A stretch of 64,000 nucleotides of DNA from Trichinella spiralis. Its lineage: Eukaryota; Nematoda; Enoplea; Trichinellida; Trichinellidae. A program made the position numbers and the translations under genes. The notes under the pieces were generated by a model. It made no database searches and had not been told where the DNA came from. It saw only the letters and a list, made by a program, of their open reading frames with translations. The stretch is taken from positions 10,334,947 through 10,398,946 of the forward strand of contig CM012954.1 in assembly GCA_000181795.3 (NCBI GenBank), written 5' to 3'. Shown one piece after another: positions 61,910 to 64,000 of this stretch (position 1 is its first letter; every line of letters starts with the position of its first letter).

Positions 61910-61944
<35 letters not shown>
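61910..61944. repeat. (TAA)n microsatellite (second copy)
   Basis: About eleven to twelve TAA units, longer than the counterpart at 57692-57725. Confidence 0.9.
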
Positions 61945-61946
<2 letters not shown>

Positions 61947-62792
61947 TTTCACGTATCACAAAAAGGAAAACTTTAAATGTATATTATATTGAATAGCAAA
62001 GTTTTTTTTTCGTCTTGATATTCAGTTTTCGTATGATTTTTTTTATCAAGTATGATAATGTTCAGTTTTTAGTGTTGTTTATTTTTCTTTTGAATGCATT
62101 ATTTAGCGTTTTCATACTTTCATCTGCTCGGTTTTATCTTTTTATATTCGGGATGGTGGTAATCGCAGCGATTTTTAAAAGTTACTTCTTATTAATAACT
62201 AGGTTATGTAGATCAGTATCGCACTTCGAAATAGACTTTCGTTCAATTAGACTGCTGGTTGCTGAAAATTGTAGTAGTCAAGTCAAAGTGTATCTCGAGC
62301 ATGATATTCAAAGAAATCTTACGTGGTGATATGATTTAAATCACTACAGTATGAAATTTTGAGCTGTCTGATATTGTTCATGGCTACATGTTGTAGGTTT
62401 TGTTTTACCTTGAATGTATAAATATATATGTATGTATATCAATAATTTTTATAAATGTTTTTTGGTTTTAAAATCCACTGGCATACTGTTTTGATAAAAT
62501 ACTTTCGTCGGCAAGGAAATTGGTGTAAAAAGTTCAGCTGAACATGCTGTTTACTGGTTTCACTAAGATTTGTTATTATTTTCATGAGCAAATAAAGTAA
62601 AATAAAATATCTTTGAACTTGTTATTAGTATTTCAGTATTCATATTTTGAAATGTATTCACTGGAATAAGGAGTTGTTTGATTTTTATTTTCAAATCAAG
62701 CACGTAGAGCGTTGTGAATAAATTCAACAAATGTCGATTGTTTTAATAATGTATTTTGTTTGTTTTTAGTCACTAGTCGGTGTTGGAAATTT

Positions 62793-63272
62793 ATGGCCAA
62801 AACATCACCGGATACGGTAGTTTTATCCAATCCATTCGACGATACTCCAACAAAGAAGTGTACAACCCCTACAGTTTTGGTTGGGCCCATGCAAGCGAAG
62901 CAAGCGCCCGGTTACATGCCGGTCAATTCGATGGCGATGATGATGCAGGTTGAAAATGGTGCCCCTCCGCCGTTGAATTCGTTGAGTTCACTGTCAGCCC
63001 GCGTATATCCGTCCGATCAGCCAATGATTTTCACATCATCCAATCCTAATGCACCTCCAATTTGTCCTTGTGGAAAATGCCACCGGGAAATACACGACAA
63101 CGACCAGGCAATTCAGTGCTATCGCGGTTGCAAGTTTTGGTTCCATCGAACGTGTGTCGGTTTATTGGAAGAAGCGTGGCACATGGTAATCAATGAACCT
63201 TATGCTGAATGGGTATGCGATTCGTGCTTAGCAACAAAACAAATACCGTGTGTTATTTTTACAAATTCATGA
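62793..63272 (+). CDS. pygo: Pygopus, Wnt/beta-catenin PHD-finger co-factor
   Basis: Single-exon frame of 159 residues. Pygopus reads H3K4me through its PHD finger and, with BCL9, brings the beta-catenin/TCF complex to promoters in the nucleus. Seen: an N-terminal NPFDD box (about residue 13), the conserved Asn-Pro-Phe motif; a Pro/Met/Ser-rich linker; and a C-terminal PHD finger (about 90-150) with the C4HC3 pattern CPCGKC, CYRGCKFWFHRTC, WVCDSC. It is short for the family because the linker is reduced. A strong acceptor (TTTGTTTTTAG) lies 23 bases before the chosen ATG, so the mRNA either takes a spliced leader or has an untranslated first exon. The frame continues upstream without a better start. 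AATAAA at 63482. Confidence 0.9.
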   Translation: MAKTSPDTVVLSNPFDDTPTKKCTTPTVLVGPMQAKQAPGYMPVNSMAMMMQVENGAPPPLNSLSSLSARVYPSDQPMIFTSSNPNAPPICPCGKCHREIHDNDQAIQCYRGCKFWFHRTCVGLLEEAWHMVINEPYAEWVCDSCLATKQIPCVIFTNS

Positions 63273-63481
63273 AATAATTTCGTTTGTTTTGATCGGAGTG
63301 TAAAACTTTTGAAATTTTTAATTGAGAATTTTGTGCAGCTTAGCTTTTTTGCATGTCATTGTTGAATAGGAGCGGTTAATATTTGTCAGTTATGGAATTT
63401 TAGTTTAAATTTATTTATCAGCTAAAAGTTTGTACTAGCACTGTTATGTTGTGATACTTTTCTTGTTGTAAATTAAGCAAA

Positions 63482-63487
63482 AATAAA
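63482..63487 (+). terminator. Polyadenylation signal of pygopus
   Basis: AATAAA about 210 bases after the pygopus stop. Confidence 0.55.
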
Positions 63488-63749
63488 TTTTTTTTGTTGA
63501 GATGATTTTTATTTATTTTAATTTTGTTTCATTTCTTTTTGTTTCAGGTTTGTGTTTTTATAATATATATTTTTCAAATAATTTCAAATCAAACAATGTT
63601 TTTTTGTTTATTTTTATTTAATTTAATTTTATTTTATTTTAATAAATAAAATTTTTATAATAATATTAAAATTTATAATAGATAAAGTGAAAGTGATAAT
63701 AATTGAAATAATTAATCAGTGAACGTATGAAAGAAAGAAATGAAGTTGG

Positions 63750-63969
63750 TCACTCATAGTAGCGTTCGGCCGAAGTTTGGTCTTGGACAGACTCGACTTG
63801 TTTTTTGTACTCTGCCTGTAAAAGAAGAAAATTTAAAATTTTTTCTATGCAAAACTTTGTCAAAACCATAATTGATTACCGAATGCATGAATCGTAAATG
63901 GTCGAATACGTGGCATCGTTTTTCCACTGGCGTCATATTGACTATTTTTACACTTTTATTCGATCTTAC
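63750..63969 (-). CDS. 3' end of an unrecognised gene
   Basis: Two exons: 63880-63969 (or from the ATG at 63936) and 63750-63815, joined in phase over a 64-base intron with good sites (TCG|GTAATC and TTTTACAG). The C-terminus reads VRSNKSVKIVNMTPVEKR, then CHVFDHLRFMHSAEYKKQ, and ends SAERYYE. It is charged and probably helical. The acceptor before 63969 (ATTTTTAG) is followed by GTAAGA, which also looks like a donor, so the upstream boundary is uncertain. The rest of the gene lies beyond the window. The gene is convergent with pygopus, about 480 bases apart. No family recognised. Confidence 0.5.
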
Positions 63970-64000
63970 CTAAAAATTTATAAATAACTGACTGTGACTG

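Larger units (their letters stand above)
58704..62908. repeat. Large direct repeat 2, right copy
   Basis: 4.2 kb matching 54450-58693. Its first ~55 bases also carry extra errors next to the gap, while its right end continues cleanly into pygopus. Confidence 0.93.

Noticed and set aside
1-64000. tRNA, rRNA, CRISPR arrays, DNA transposons, LINEs or virus-like elements
   Set aside because: No cloverleaf, rRNA core, spaced repeats, reverse transcriptase, transposase, integrase or terminal repeats were recognised by eye. Short or decayed elements could have been missed.

Overview
This is AT-rich animal DNA: small introns in most genes, GT-AG and two GC-AG splice sites, AATAAA signals after several stop codons, and many trinucleotide and dinucleotide repeats. 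The gene set is bilaterian (SIX1/2 homeobox, Pygopus, EHBP1, WDR83, MGME1, a FAM151/menorin-like gene). Compact genes, a BTB protein of the type abundant in worms, and splice-acceptor-like sites a few bases before some start codons point to an invertebrate, most likely a nematode. Species cannot be read from the window, and the presence of a clear pygopus would favour an early-branching lineage (inference).

Layout. 1-18.4 kb: gene-poor, with GC-richer islands, microsatellites and a 3.76-kb segment present twice around a 508-N gap. 18.4-18.7 kb: a probable terminal exon (+). 20.0-27.1 kb: a divergent pair, mitochondrial exonuclease MGME1 (-) and the endocytic adaptor EHBP1 (+, 17 exons, joined exon by exon with phases that close). 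27.7-29.0 kb: a tandem double-BTB protein (-). 32.5-33.8 kb: WDR83/MORG1 (-, 6 exons). 34.9-35.9 kb: a small Cys-rich protein ending in a CaaX box (-). 37.8-41.0 kb: SIX1/2 homeobox gene (-, 4 exons). 41-48 kb: long gene-poor stretch upstream of SIX. 48.4-52.8 kb: a small unknown gene (-) divergent from a secreted menorin-like gene (+), whose first intron may hold a further small gene on the other strand. 54.1-62.9 kb: a 4.2-kb block present twice around a 10-N gap, carrying an unrecognised Cys-rich type I membrane glycoprotein (-) and the start of pygopus. 62.8-63.3 kb: pygopus (+). 63.75 kb to the end: 3' end of another gene (-).

Both large direct repeats are split by N gaps. In the second, the last ~430 bases before the gap are an error-dense copy of pygopus sequence found intact 4.2 kb further on. 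Both are best read as unmerged contig overlaps or haplotypes placed in tandem, not as real duplications, so the glycoprotein and pygopus are each probably single genes.

The genes do not form one pathway. SIX1/2 and Pygopus are nuclear developmental regulators; EHBP1 links Rab8/10-type GTPases, actin and EHD proteins in endocytic recycling; WDR83 is a signalling/splicing scaffold; MGME1 acts on mitochondrial DNA. The undescribed candidates are the Cys-rich membrane glycoprotein, the small CaaX protein, the double-BTB protein, and the novel C-terminal half of the menorin-like protein. No CRISPR, tRNA, rRNA or recognisable transposon or virus-like element was found.
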